DNA of 64,000 nt from a bacterium (GCA_030425045.1 JAUHVL010000003.1:164451-228450); one strand, 5' to 3'. Positions 28,142 to 37,046 are shown, numbered from the stretch's first letter. Program-made: numbers and translations. Notes: a model not told the origin generated them from the letters alone.

Positions 28142-29245
28142 ATGTTTAAGAATTCTAAGACTATAATTTTAGGTGATAAAAAAAATTTGCCGGGTGAATT
28201 GGTGACGTTAAAATCGCTGGCAAAAAAACAAGGCATCAGCTTTGAACAATTCACGCAACTACCTGATATGAGTTATTTTGAAAAAGAGTCAGCTATCTTA
28301 TTATTTTCAGGTGAATTCTTTAAAAAAAATCAACAGGCCCTTCTCAATATAAGAGAATTCGCTTTCTTTATCTTGTGTGAAGCTCACGAAAAAATTGAAA
28401 CATTTGATTTAGAGTGTTTCGATTTGGTTATCAACTTAAATCAGGAACTAAGTCATTATATTCCCACACTTAAAACTTTCACGAAACTTTCAAAAAAACT
28501 TACAAATGAAAAAGTTGGTCGGCTATATGAGCGGACGTCTGCCAAGCTAGAAAGAATCAAGAAAATTCACGAAAAGGTTGTCCCTGTACGTGTTGAAAAA
28601 ACAAAAAACGTATCAGTGTTGTCTAAATATGCAGCAGGTACTTCAAGAGGAGGGGATTTCTTCGACATTTCAAGTAACGAAAATAATATTACTTTGTTAA
28701 TGTCTACGACTAAGTCATATATTACATCCACAGTTGTAACATCTCATTTTGAAAAAATTCAGAACTCATTACCTTCAAGACCCGTCTATGAGGATTCCTT
28801 GGAAAACTTAATTAATGAATGTCGAGATTTGGAGCTAATCAGTAGAGAAGAGCCAGACTTATTAGAGCTTTTCTTGATAAATATAGACCTTAGGAAGCTT
28901 AGCTATTTTGGTTTTCAATTTGGTCGCTTTCAGTGCTTTAGCACAAATGCTCAGAATGACTATCATATAAATGAAGCTCCCTTAAATGAAAACTTTGTCG
29001 AAGAGTGTTTTATTGAAGGTAAGTTATTACCTGGTGAAAAACTAGCGATATTATCTCCAGGGATTTATAAAAATTTAGATAGAAGTTTAGATCAGTTTAA
29101 AGAAATTGAAAAAACATCATCTAAAGACTTGTTGAATAATATTTTCTTTAATCTTAAAAAGGAAAATGACTTCAATGACTTTTTAAAATTTGATTCAACG
29201 GTCGCAATAATAGAGGTAAGTTCAAATGTCTTGGTTCAAGTTTAA
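28142..29245 (+). CDS. PP2C/SpoIIE-type phosphatase-like signalling protein
   Basis: A 367-residue protein. Residues about 1-115 resemble a degenerate receiver-like alpha/beta domain with no clear phospho-Asp, a coiled helix (about 118-150) links on, and the rest is a SpoIIE/RsbU-type PP2C domain. The signature AAGTSRGGDFFDIS carries the metal-binding Asp, and the terminal FDSTVAIIEVS corresponds to the usual D(D/x)xT strand. The middle part is divergent and the canonical DG motif is not obvious (LSPGIY instead of a YSDG-like string), so activity is uncertain. Such proteins usually act on anti-sigma antagonist proteins. The next gene overlaps its end by 20 bp. Confidence 0.8.
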   Translation: MFKNSKTIILGDKKNLPGELVTLKSLAKKQGISFEQFTQLPDMSYFEKESAILLFSGEFFKKNQQALLNIREFAFFILCEAHEKIETFDLECFDLVINLNQELSHYIPTLKTFTKLSKKLTNEKVGRLYERTSAKLERIKKIHEKVVPVRVEKTKNVSVLSKYAAGTSRGGDFFDISSNENNITLLMSTTKSYITSTVVTSHFEKIQNSLPSRPVYEDSLENLINECRDLELISREEPDLLELFLINIDLRKLSYFGFQFGRFQCFSTNAQNDYHINEAPLNENFVEECFIEGKLLPGEKLAILSPGIYKNLDRSLDQFKEIEKTSSKDLLNNIFFNLKKENDFNDFLKFDSTVAIIEVSSNVLVQV

Positions 29246-29807
29246 CTTTTTATTCTTATTTCTTCTCTCTAGTACCAATCTCGTTGCTTTTGAAGATATG
29301 GTTTGTCTTGACTCTAATTTTGATATTTCTGTGACTCATAAAAGTTGGCCTTTGGGATTGATTGATAAAAATATCAAAATTAAGAAAAATGCTTGTGAGG
29401 TTGAGGTTGTTTTAAAGTCTTATTTTTTAATGAAGAAAAAGTGGGTTGTTGATGTTTGCCGTGAACCCGTTCATGTAAAACTTAATCGTCAATTTATAGT
29501 TGATGAAGTCTTGAGAAAAAATGGTATTTGTCCCAAAAAAGGTGATGCTTATTGTGAATCAATTCAGGCATTACAAAAAGTTATACAAGATAACGGTTTA
29601 GTATATGCAAAGGGTGAGAAAGAGCAGCTTACTACTGATCACGGAAAAACTTATTGTGCCTATTTATTAATTAAGAAATATTCAAATGAGGGCTTCGTCT
29701 TTTCTCGAGACGTAAATTACCCAAACTCAATATTGCAAAAGAAAAAGGATCAAATCGGAAAGCTTGAAGATGAAAAACCGATCGCTCCTGGTAGCGGTAA
29801 GTTTTAA
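29226..29807 (+). CDS. Exported protein of unknown function
   Basis: A 193-residue exported protein. It has a signal peptide (MSWFKFNFLFLFLLSSTNLVA) and a mature domain with six or seven Cys (MVCLD, NACEV, DVCREP, NGICPK, AYCESI, TYCAYL), consistent with a disulfide-stabilised periplasmic fold. The family is not recognised. The gene starts inside the end of the PP2C-like gene (20-bp overlap), so the two are probably translated together, and it converges with the cystathionine lyase gene with a 4-bp overlap. Confidence 0.78.
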   Translation: MSWFKFNFLFLFLLSSTNLVAFEDMVCLDSNFDISVTHKSWPLGLIDKNIKIKKNACEVEVVLKSYFLMKKKWVVDVCREPVHVKLNRQFIVDEVLRKNGICPKKGDAYCESIQALQKVIQDNGLVYAKGEKEQLTTDHGKTYCAYLLIKKYSNEGFVFSRDVNYPNSILQKKKDQIGKLEDEKPIAPGSGKF

Positions 29808-30964
29808 ACTTTTTTAAGAGCTTGTTCTAAATCTTTTATAAGATCATCGCAGTTTTCTATCCCAACACTCAGTCTTATCAGGTTGTCATGGATTCCAAGT
29901 TCTTTTCTGACACTAGCGGGAACAGAGGCGTGGGTCATGATCGCAGGATGCTCGATGAGGCTTTCAACTCCACCTAGAGACTCTGCTAAGGAAAAGATTT
30001 TAACTGAACTTAAAAACTTTTTACTTTGACCTAAGTTACCTTTGAGGAAAAACGTGATCATTCCTCCCGAGCCTTTCATTTGTTTTTTTGCCAATTTATA
30101 AGAAGGATGTGATTTGAGGCCAGGGTAGAGAACTCTTTCTACTTTATTATGTGACTCTAAAAATTTTGCAATTTTTAAAGCATTCTTCTGATGTGCTTCC
30201 ATTCTGACGGCCAACGTTTTTAAACCCCTAAGCACAAGCCAGGAATCGAAGGGAGATTGAGTTGGGCCAAGAGAGTTTTGTAGCGTCCAAAGTTTTTGGT
30301 AATGTTTTTTGTCGTTTAACATGAGGCAGCCACCAATGACATCTGAGTGTCCATTGATAAACTTTGTCATCGAATGAAGTACAATATCTGCGCCTAATTC
30401 AAGTGGGTTTTGAAAATAGGGACTCATAAAAGTATTATCAACAATACTTTTACATTTATATTTTTTAGCAAGAGATGATATTTTCCTGATATCGCTTATT
30501 TTTAACATTGGATTTGTAGGCGACTCTAACCAAATTAATTTAGGCTTATGATCAGTGATCGTTTTTTCTACAAGTTTTAAATCGGTCGTATCGATAAAAA
30601 TGATATTATATGTTTCATGAAAAATAGTGGAAAACATTCGATAGGTTCCACCGTAAACATCATCACCGACAACAATTGTCGATCCCGGTGGAATTGATTG
30701 CACAACAAGCATGGCCGAGCTGATTCCACTAGCTGTTACAAGTGCATACTTTGCATTTTCAATTGCTGCCAGGCATTCTTCAAGTCTGGTTCTGGTGGGA
30801 TTATGAGAGCGTGTATATTCATATCCCTTGTGAACACCAGGGCTCGATTGAGCATAAGTAGACGTTTGGTAAATCGGAGGCATAATCGCCCCCGTTTCTT
30901 TGTCGGGATGTCCTCCAGCATGGATAACCTTTGAGGAGATATCCATGTCTTTATATTTAGACAC
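29804..30964 (-). CDS. Cystathionine gamma-lyase/gamma-synthase family PLP enzyme
   Basis: A PLP-dependent trans-sulfuration enzyme of about 386 residues. Family signatures are YTRSHNPTRTRLEE, the ASGISSAML phosphate-binding loop, the region LWLESPTNP...IVDNTFMSPY, and the PLP lysine in SMTKFINGHSD. Sequence alone does not separate gamma-lyase (cystathionine to cysteine) from gamma-synthase. Its position directly after a cystathionine beta-synthase gene favours the lyase. I place the start at GTG 30964, which has an AAAGAGG site 5 nt upstream; GTG 30994 would overlap the beta-synthase gene by 20 bp. Confidence 0.92.
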   Translation of the reverse strand: MSKYKDMDISSKVIHAGGHPDKETGAIMPPIYQTSTYAQSSPGVHKGYEYTRSHNPTRTRLEECLAAIENAKYALVTASGISSAMLVVQSIPPGSTIVVGDDVYGGTYRMFSTIFHETYNIIFIDTTDLKLVEKTITDHKPKLIWLESPTNPMLKISDIRKISSLAKKYKCKSIVDNTFMSPYFQNPLELGADIVLHSMTKFINGHSDVIGGCLMLNDKKHYQKLWTLQNSLGPTQSPFDSWLVLRGLKTLAVRMEAHQKNALKIAKFLESHNKVERVLYPGLKSHPSYKLAKKQMKGSGGMITFFLKGNLGQSKKFLSSVKIFSLAESLGGVESLIEHPAIMTHASVPASVRKELGIHDNLIRLSVGIENCDDLIKDLEQALKKV

Positions 30965-30974
30965 GAGAACCTCT

Positions 30975-32363
30975 TTAGCTACTTTTTGTTTCACTTAGGT
31001 AATGTAGGACATCAATATCAGTTAGAATATTAACGAGTTTCCCATTATCTGTAATAAGAGCGACTTCTTTTTGTAAAAGTGCATCTGCAACAGTAGAGAG
31101 GAGATCATTTTTTTCTACCACTTTATATTTGTGCACAAATGCTAATGAGATATTATCTTCTTTAGAAAATTCTCCCATCATAATGGGTTTTAAGAGTCTT
31201 TTTTCTGTTACAAGACCCTTAATATTTCCTTCAGTATCGACACAAGGTAATTGTGAAATACCTTTTGTGTCCATCATGGCAATGGCCTCTCCAATTGTTG
31301 CCGTATCATTAATGATAGCAAGATCAACTTTTTTATTTAGCTTTTCGAGTACGTCAGTAATTTGAACATCAAATGAATTATCGAGGTAGCCGTTGTCACT
31401 CATCCAATCGTCATTATATATTTTTGAAGCATAACGATTTCCAGAATCGTGTAAGAGAACGAGAATTTTCTTAGGCTCTTTTAGTTTCTTAGCATATTTT
31501 AAAGCGCCACAAATTGCAGCACCTGCAGAGCCACCAGCATAAATACCTTCTTCTTTGAGAAGTTTTCTCGTCATTAAAAAAGATTCTTTATCTCCAACAA
31601 CTTCCCAATCATCAATTTGATCAAAATCATAATTCTCTGGAATAAAGTCTTCACCAACGCCCTCTAAAACATAACTATAAGCTTCAGTCATTTCCCCCGT
31701 CTTTGCATAATGAGCAACGATAGAACCCTCGCAGTCAACACCAACGATTTTTACGTCAGGCATTTTTTCTTTAAAGTATCTTCCACATCCTGTAATGGTT
31801 CCACCTGTACCAATGGTTGCGAGAAAGACATCAAAGTCACCACTTGTTTGCTCAAATATTTCTGGAGCTGTCCAATTGTAATGGGTATCTCTGTTGTGAA
31901 GATTATCATATTGATTCACATAGAATGAGTTGGGAATCGTTTCACTTAGTTTCTTCGAAACACTGTAATATGATCGAGGGTCTTCAGGGGCAACATTTGT
32001 AGGACATACAACAACCTTCGCCCCAAACGCTCTCAAATTATCAATTTTTTCTTTTGATTGCTTGTCGGCTAAGACAAAGATACAGCGATAACCATTAATT
32101 GCTGCCCACATCGCTAGGCCAACACCAGTGTTACCCGAGGTTCCTTCAATAATTGTCCCACCGGGCTTTATCTTACCCTCTTTTACTGCTTGATCCATCA
32201 TGTAGCTTCCGATCCGATCTTTAACCGAACCGCCAGGATTCATATACTCGAGTTTTACATAAATTTCTGATTCAACTTCATTTGCAACACTATTAAGTTT
32301 AATAATAGGTATATTTCCGATGGCCTCCAAAACGTTTGCTCTTGCACCTTTCATTAGTTCCAT
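30975..32363 (-). CDS. Cystathionine beta-synthase with C-terminal CBS pair
   Basis: PLP enzyme that condenses serine with homocysteine to cystathionine. The 462-residue protein has the catalytic core, with the PLP lysine in NPGGSVKDRIG, the EGTSGNTGVGLA loop and the ATIGTGGTITGCG phosphate cradle. A pair of CBS motifs follows (about residues 335-460), as in eukaryotic-type enzymes, where this region binds S-adenosylmethionine as activator. The N-terminal haem-binding extension of animals is absent. It lies between gshA (1 bp apart) and the gamma-lyase gene (10 bp apart), making a cysteine and gamma-glutamylcysteine operon. Confidence 0.94.
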   Translation of the reverse strand: MELMKGARANVLEAIGNIPIIKLNSVANEVESEIYVKLEYMNPGGSVKDRIGSYMMDQAVKEGKIKPGGTIIEGTSGNTGVGLAMWAAINGYRCIFVLADKQSKEKIDNLRAFGAKVVVCPTNVAPEDPRSYYSVSKKLSETIPNSFYVNQYDNLHNRDTHYNWTAPEIFEQTSGDFDVFLATIGTGGTITGCGRYFKEKMPDVKIVGVDCEGSIVAHYAKTGEMTEAYSYVLEGVGEDFIPENYDFDQIDDWEVVGDKESFLMTRKLLKEEGIYAGGSAGAAICGALKYAKKLKEPKKILVLLHDSGNRYASKIYNDDWMSDNGYLDNSFDVQITDVLEKLNKKVDLAIINDTATIGEAIAMMDTKGISQLPCVDTEGNIKGLVTEKRLLKPIMMGEFSKEDNISLAFVHKYKVVEKNDLLSTVADALLQKEVALITDNGKLVNILTDIDVLHYLSETKSS

Positions 32364-32364
32364 C

Positions 32365-33603
32365 TTAACACCCCTCTTTGTTATAAATTATTTCTTCAAT
32401 TTCGTATGAGCTTGCAAGAGTTGCAAGTCTTGCAATTACGGAATACACGGCTTCTTTAGATTGAGCCTCGTTGTTTTCTCTAATCTCACTAATACAATAT
32501 TTTTTAAAAACCATTCCTCTGCTATTTAAGTTTGAGTCAGCGCCTTTTTCTTTATTGGCACGAACAAATCCGCCGATCGGTTGTCCGTCAGCAAGATAAA
32601 TAGCAACTTCGGAAGGGAGATCGTCATATTTTAAAATTGACTCGACTCCTTCTTGAACTAAAGCCGTGGTAAACTTAATTTTATTTTTCCCAATATCCAT
32701 TTTGTTTCGGGCTTTTCGATTCATTGATAAGACTTCTGCTCCTGACTTAACAACCATAATCCCCATGCCGTATGTTCCCTGACTTGCTTTAACAAAAACA
32801 TTTGTATCTTCAGGAAGTTCGGCTACAAGTTCGTCAACAGAACTCGCGAGTTGCTCAAACCCAACCTTCGATGAAAAGTCGAGCTCCTCTACCGCCTTAA
32901 ACTTTGCTTGTAAGAGATCGGGATTTATTGAGAACTCTGAGCAAAATTGATCGAGTACTTTTTTGTAATAGCAAAAGTGTTTAACTTTTTGCCTTTTATT
33001 CCAACCAATGAAAGGGCTTGGCGCTACTGGCGTTTTAAGGTCTTTCCAATTAATTTCGATTGGACTGGATTGATCATTATTTAAAATTATAAAGTCTTGT
33101 GCATGATCATTAACATATAAGAGATTATCTTTAATTGTTGCTCTATATATTTCTAAGGGAAATTTAGAGAAACTTTCGAGACGAACGATGCTTTCACCAG
33201 AAAATAAGCTCTCATCAAAACTGGCAAAAGTAATATCAAATCCTTCTTCAATAAATATTTTTGCTAAGTAGATAAGATTATCTAAATAGTAAGTATTTTT
33301 GGTATTTGACTCTGGAATAATGCAAACTTTTGAAACATTACTTCCTCCAGCATTTCTTCTAATTGCTTCAATAAAGACTTCACCTGCAGCATCCCTATCG
33401 AGCTGACATAAATTATTAAACCCTGCGGGATAAATATTATGGTCTACAGGTGCAAACTTATTTTTGCCCTCTCGAATATCAACGCTTGAATAAAGAGGAA
33501 TAACCTTATCTTTAAACTGGCCATCGAGATAATTATTAATTGCTTTCCAGTTACAAGTAACAAATTCTTCTAAATCAGCTTTCGTATTAATTTTAGAGTT
33601 CAT
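32365..33603 (-). CDS. gshA: Glutamate-cysteine ligase (GshA, PF08886 type)
   Basis: ATP-dependent joining of glutamate and cysteine to gamma-glutamylcysteine, the first step of glutathione synthesis. The 412-residue protein matches the proteobacterial GshA family unrelated to E. coli GshA: SSVDIREGKNKFAPVDHNIYPAGFNNL near the N-terminus, PSPFIGWNKRQK in the middle, and an ATP-grasp-like half with VFVKASQGTYGMGIMVV and GGFVRANKEKG...NLNSRGMVF. No gshB lies beside it. It is the first of three cysteine genes on this strand and follows the ArsA-like pair after about 9 bp. Confidence 0.9.
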   Translation of the reverse strand: MNSKINTKADLEEFVTCNWKAINNYLDGQFKDKVIPLYSSVDIREGKNKFAPVDHNIYPAGFNNLCQLDRDAAGEVFIEAIRRNAGGSNVSKVCIIPESNTKNTYYLDNLIYLAKIFIEEGFDITFASFDESLFSGESIVRLESFSKFPLEIYRATIKDNLLYVNDHAQDFIILNNDQSSPIEINWKDLKTPVAPSPFIGWNKRQKVKHFCYYKKVLDQFCSEFSINPDLLQAKFKAVEELDFSSKVGFEQLASSVDELVAELPEDTNVFVKASQGTYGMGIMVVKSGAEVLSMNRKARNKMDIGKNKIKFTTALVQEGVESILKYDDLPSEVAIYLADGQPIGGFVRANKEKGADSNLNSRGMVFKKYCISEIRENNEAQSKEAVYSVIARLATLASSYEIEEIIYNKEGC

Positions 33604-33612
33604 TTACAGTCT

Positions 33613-34677
33613 TTAAGATGTACCTACAGTCTCGTTCCAGCGATTGATTAGTGTTTCGAGTTGCTTTTGAGGCTCAGCTTCTAGTACCTCTGGAAAATCA
33701 ATCACACGGTTAAATTGTTTTTGTGCACCTTCTTTTAACTTATTTTCCCTCTCTAGCATAGTGGTTCGCATCTCTGAAAGAACTTGGCTTTGATCGCTTG
33801 GATGCCATTTGAGTAAGTAGGGGCCAAGACATTTATTAACTAAGCAAAATTTATCTTCATGCGTAAAGTCATGTGCACTACTTGCGATTTCTACTGCATC
33901 TTTAATTTTGTGCTGCTCAGCAGATGTCACAAAATACCAATTACTTAATGTTTTTTGCTTTAAAAATTCTTGGAACTTTAAAGCCTTAAGAAAAAAGTCT
34001 TTACGGTCATACAAAATAGTAATGGTATCTTTAAACTCCTCTAAAAACTCGTTGCCTGTGACGATTTCTAAATAAGATAAAAGCTTGTTCACACCAGTTG
34101 AAACAATTTGAGTTAAGATTTTTTTTGAAAACGAGAGGCTTGAGCTCTCTTCGGCTTTGTTTCCTATATACTGAAAAATCTCAATAAACGTTTTATCAAA
34201 AAAACGATTAATTTTTTCACTTGAATTAAGAAAGTCTATAAAGTGCTTTCCCGGGGGAGTGTCTAATATAATACAGTCGTATTCTTTTTGATCTAAGCGA
34301 TATTGTACTTCTAAGATGGCCATAATTTCATTCATGCCACCATAGGGCTTGGTGAGAACTTTAATAATATGATTGTCTTTTAATTTATTTCTATTTTCTT
34401 CTGAATCGAGAGACCTCAGAAGAGTTGATCTCGGATGCATCAAGATGGCATTAAGCTGAACAGTTTCACCTTGAAAATCGATTTCTACGCTATGAACCTC
34501 GCCATCTCTACTATTTTCTAGCTTCAGTAATTGCCTTAGCCGTTTTGCTGGATCGATAGTGATAAGAAGAACTTTCTTATTTTGAGAAGCTAAAAAGGCT
34601 GCTCTCGATGTGGCCATGGTTGTTTTTCCTACACCACCCGTGCCACAAAAAATTTCAATTGGTTTTGGGAAGATCAT
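33613..34677 (-). CDS. ArsA/Get3-like ATPase, subunit lacking the signature lysine
   Basis: A 354-residue P-loop ATPase of the ArsA/Get3 branch of the SIMIBI class. The deviant Walker A reads CGTGGVGKTT, so the intradimer signature Lys of GKGGVGKT is replaced by Thr. Switch I-like DPAKRLRQLL and switch II-like ILDTPPGKHFIDFL are present. The Cys residues that bind arsenite in ArsA are not evident, so arsenite transport is unlikely. It overlaps the second ArsA-like gene by 4 bp, which suggests a heterodimer. A tail-anchored-protein targeting or chaperone role by analogy with Get3 is only an inference. Confidence 0.9.
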   Translation of the reverse strand: MIFPKPIEIFCGTGGVGKTTMATSRAAFLASQNKKVLLITIDPAKRLRQLLKLENSRDGEVHSVEIDFQGETVQLNAILMHPRSTLLRSLDSEENRNKLKDNHIIKVLTKPYGGMNEIMAILEVQYRLDQKEYDCIILDTPPGKHFIDFLNSSEKINRFFDKTFIEIFQYIGNKAEESSSLSFSKKILTQIVSTGVNKLLSYLEIVTGNEFLEEFKDTITILYDRKDFFLKALKFQEFLKQKTLSNWYFVTSAEQHKIKDAVEIASSAHDFTHEDKFCLVNKCLGPYLLKWHPSDQSQVLSEMRTTMLERENKLKEGAQKQFNRVIDFPEVLEAEPQKQLETLINRWNETVGTS

Positions 34678-35513
34678 TTTGCCTCCCAGTTTTGTAGCAC
34701 ATAAGAAGAACGTTTAACTAACTCCCAAGGAGTTGAATGGATAAAATAGGGTATGGTTGTCTGTGAGTCTAAGTCTTTTATTGCTGCTTTTTCCATCTCA
34801 ATTTTTTTCAGTATAAAGTCAGGAAGAGCATTTTTCTCTGCCATCAGGTCATCATTTCCTTCAAGAAAATTATTAATAATTAAATTAACATTTTGATAAT
34901 GAAGGTCATTTAATTGGCTTTCAAGCTCACCCGATTCTTGTATAGACATAAGGCTTGGAAGGCTAGCGATGATAAAGTAAAGATTATTACCCCCTGTTAA
35001 GAAGGAGAGCATGCGCTCAATATCTTTAGCAAGCATTCCGGTTTTAAAAATTGATTTGAAGTTTTCAGGTGATTCAAAAAAAGAAAGAGTATGTCCTGTG
35101 CTAGGAGCATCCATAACGATTGTTAGTTCCGGGTCTTCTTCTAACTTGTCGATGAGGTGACCCAGGAGAATCATATCACCAAGTGAGGGGAGGATATCGA
35201 GTAAAGATTTAAAAAACGGAGCTTTTAAAATCCAACTTGCAATCGTTCTTTGTCCAAGCTTTCTAGCGATGTACTCTTCAGTGCTTTTATAAAGTTCTAA
35301 GTTCAGTGTGGAAATACCAAGTTTGGTTGCCGTCTCTTGTCCTTGGTCAGGAATTGATTGATAGAGAAGCGTTTTTTTTCCGGACTGTTTTAATGCATAA
35401 GAAAGAGCGAGAGCAATTGTCGTTTTGCCCGTTCCACCTTTTCCTGTTACGACAAAAAGTCTTTTAGAAAGTGTAGAGTGTGGTAATGAGAAGTTTTGTA
35501 TATGATCCTTCAA
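34674..35513 (-). CDS. ArsA/Get3-like ATPase, subunit with intact signature lysine
   Basis: A 279-residue ATPase paired with the previous one. The Walker A VTGKGGTGKTT keeps the signature Lys, and VMDAPSTGHTLSFFESP is the switch II region. It is shorter than its partner and lacks obvious metal-binding Cys. The start is uncertain: the TTG at 35513 lies within the end of the upstream outer-membrane protein gene (50-bp overlap) with a GAGG directly against it, and no ATG or GTG occurs before the P-loop region. Translation may depend on coupling with the upstream frame. Confidence 0.87.
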   Translation of the reverse strand: MKDHIQNFSLPHSTLSKRLFVVTGKGGTGKTTIALALSYALKQSGKKTLLYQSIPDQGQETATKLGISTLNLELYKSTEEYIARKLGQRTIASWILKAPFFKSLLDILPSLGDMILLGHLIDKLEEDPELTIVMDAPSTGHTLSFFESPENFKSIFKTGMLAKDIERMLSFLTGGNNLYFIIASLPSLMSIQESGELESQLNDLHYQNVNLIINNFLEGNDDLMAEKNALPDFILKKIEMEKAAIKDLDSQTTIPYFIHSTPWELVKRSSYVLQNWEAK

Positions 35514-36129
35514 CCTCAGGTCCTAGTTCCTGTTTAACGTCGAAGGGGTTATGATACTGGGCAAGCATCCCTACAGTAAAGTTTTCATTTAGTCTTAGAT
35601 CGACACCTGCGCCAAGATTTACTCCAAAAACAAGCTTTGATTCAGACTCAAGAATTTGGTTATTAACAACTCTTCTAACTTTAGGAGAGTAGAATCCTAA
35701 ACCACCAAGTGCAAAGGGAGCAAAAGAATCAAATTGATAAAGTTTACCTTTGATACTTGTTGTAAGTCCGGTTGTTCTGACAAAGCTATCTTTAAAAGTA
35801 TATTTTGAGCTGTGAAAACCTGCCATTAACTCGAAAGAATGACTTGCAGAATAGTTATAAAGAATGTCCCAAGAGATTTCGTTTTCGCCGTGCTTGTCAA
35901 AGTCTCCCATGAGGAAAGTTTGGCCAAGCCCAAGTCCAACAGAATGTTTTTTCAGGTTACTTGTAATTCTGGGAGTTTGTACGGATGTCGTCGTAGGTCT
36001 AGCTGCCGTCTTGTTGGCATTTTTACTCGTTGTAAGATCCTTGATCGCTTGAGCATTAACATTCGAAATACCCAAGAGAAGTAAAACACTAAAACCACTA
36101 TTAACAACATTTCGCAAACGCACGTACAA
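35464..36129 (-). CDS. Small outer-membrane beta-barrel protein
   Basis: A 221-residue exported protein. A signal peptide (about residues 1-27, ending NVNA before Q) is followed by a Thr/Lys-rich linker and then an eight-strand-type OmpW/OmpA-like barrel pattern (for example HSVGLGLGQTFLMG, FELMAGFHSSKYTF, FGVNLGAGVDLRL, FTVGMLAQYHN), ending with the aromatic terminus LYTF. The function is unknown. Its 3' end overlaps the ArsA-like gene by 50 bp, a longer overlap than elsewhere in the window but apparently real because both frames carry clear family features. Confidence 0.82.
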   Translation of the reverse strand: MYVRLRNVVNSGFSVLLLLGISNVNAQAIKDLTTSKNANKTAARPTTTSVQTPRITSNLKKHSVGLGLGQTFLMGDFDKHGENEISWDILYNYSASHSFELMAGFHSSKYTFKDSFVRTTGLTTSIKGKLYQFDSFAPFALGGLGFYSPKVRRVVNNQILESESKLVFGVNLGAGVDLRLNENFTVGMLAQYHNPFDVKQELGPEVEGSYTKLLITTLYTF

Positions 36130-36167
36130 CTCCCTGAATCAATTTATTTTCTAAGTCTAACTAATAA

Positions 36168-36557
36168 TTAGTTTAATGTATTAGTTGACTCAGTTGAAGT
36201 ATTAACTTCATTAGCCATGAAAGGCTTGAATTCTTCAGTAGTAGTTGTTTCAGTTACCTCTGGAGCTTCAAGACCTTCAACATTTCTGATGTATCCAGTA
36301 AAAGTTCCTTCTGGTGAACGAATAACACGCTTAAGAAGCTCAGTATCACCTGCTTTAGTTGACTTTTTCTCTTGATCAAAAAGCAATTGAATTTGAGTTG
36401 TGTAGGTAATGTCATTTTTTGTTTTGTTGTCGATTACCTGAATCTCATGACCTTCGCGGATAATCTGAGCGATTTCCTCAAGGGTAACATAACAACTCTG
36501 GTGAGTGTCATATAGTTTACGGTTCTGATAGCGCTTGATGATTCTTACGTCATTCAT
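36168..36557 (-). CDS. PhaR-type DNA-binding regulator (PHA accumulation regulator domain)
   Basis: A 129-residue protein whose first 65 residues match the PHB/PHA accumulation regulator DNA-binding domain (PF07879): IIKRYQNRKLYDTHQSCYVTLEEIAQIIREGHEIQVIDNKTKNDIT. In other bacteria PhaR binds polyhydroxyalkanoate and represses phasin genes. No PHA synthase or phasin is in the window, and the C-terminal PHA-responsive half is replaced by a Thr/Glu-rich tail, so the target is unknown. It is first in the minus-strand run and has an unusually long leader region. Confidence 0.9.
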   Translation of the reverse strand: MNDVRIIKRYQNRKLYDTHQSCYVTLEEIAQIIREGHEIQVIDNKTKNDITYTTQIQLLFDQEKKSTKAGDTELLKRVIRSPEGTFTGYIRNVEGLEAPEVTETTTTEEFKPFMANEVNTSTESTNTLN

Positions 36558-36615
36558 CTTTTGTACCCCTAATTTTGAGTGATTTTCACATCACTAGTTT
36601 TATTTATTGAAGCTG

Positions 36616-36725
36616 AGCCGGTTATAGCACCTAAGCATCAGCTTGTAACACGCAGTGTAAAAATTCCACTTTTTTGGTCTATTAAGTGAAACCCAAAAGC
36701 CTCAACTTTGGTCAATAAACCGGCT
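36616..36725. other. Candidate structured element in the 489-bp non-coding gap
   Basis: The region 36558-37046 holds no gene. Within it AGCCGGTT (36616-36623) and AACCGGCT (36718-36725) form an 8-bp closing stem around 94 nt. Inside it CACTT/AAGTG and CCAAA/TTTGG hairpins can form. A competing pairing is AAGCTGA (36610-36616) with TCAGCTT (36638-36644). On the minus strand this would be the leader of the PhaR-like gene; on the plus strand it could be an independent RNA. I recognise no riboswitch or RNA family. The rest of the gap shows only AT-rich promoter-like sequence. Confidence 0.3.
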
Positions 36726-37046
36726 TTTGCCGCATATTACTGTCCTAAAGCATAATAAAATAATGCCTTGCTTCGACTTTAATGGAACAACTTGTAGCAA
36801 TATTGAATAAATACTGTCAACACCCATAGACAAGAAAAACCCTCACTCTGCATTAGGCACGAGGCGCTCTCTTGTGATTACAGTATCTTATGTTCTTTTT
36901 AAATTAATCTTATTTTCCTAAAAATGGGCTGGTGAAAGATGTGCCGGTCATCTATCAGTTAAGAAAAACCCTAAGTTTATGACCCAACTCTGACGAGAAG
37001 AACTTGAAGACAAGAAGTCTTTTATTTGCAGAGTCAGGGAAGTTTA

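Noticed and set aside
33613..35513. Arsenite-resistance (ArsA) function for the ATPase pair
   Set aside because: No arsenite-binding Cys pattern and no arsB, arsC or arsR nearby; the family label alone does not support arsenic transport.
32365..36557. Polyhydroxyalkanoate synthesis locus around the PhaR-like gene
   Set aside because: No PHA synthase, phasin, thiolase or acetoacetyl-CoA reductase is present in the window.
36558..37046. 6S RNA, c-di-GMP or SAM riboswitch in the long gap
   Set aside because: None of the conserved cores of these RNAs could be found on either strand; only generic inverted repeats are visible.
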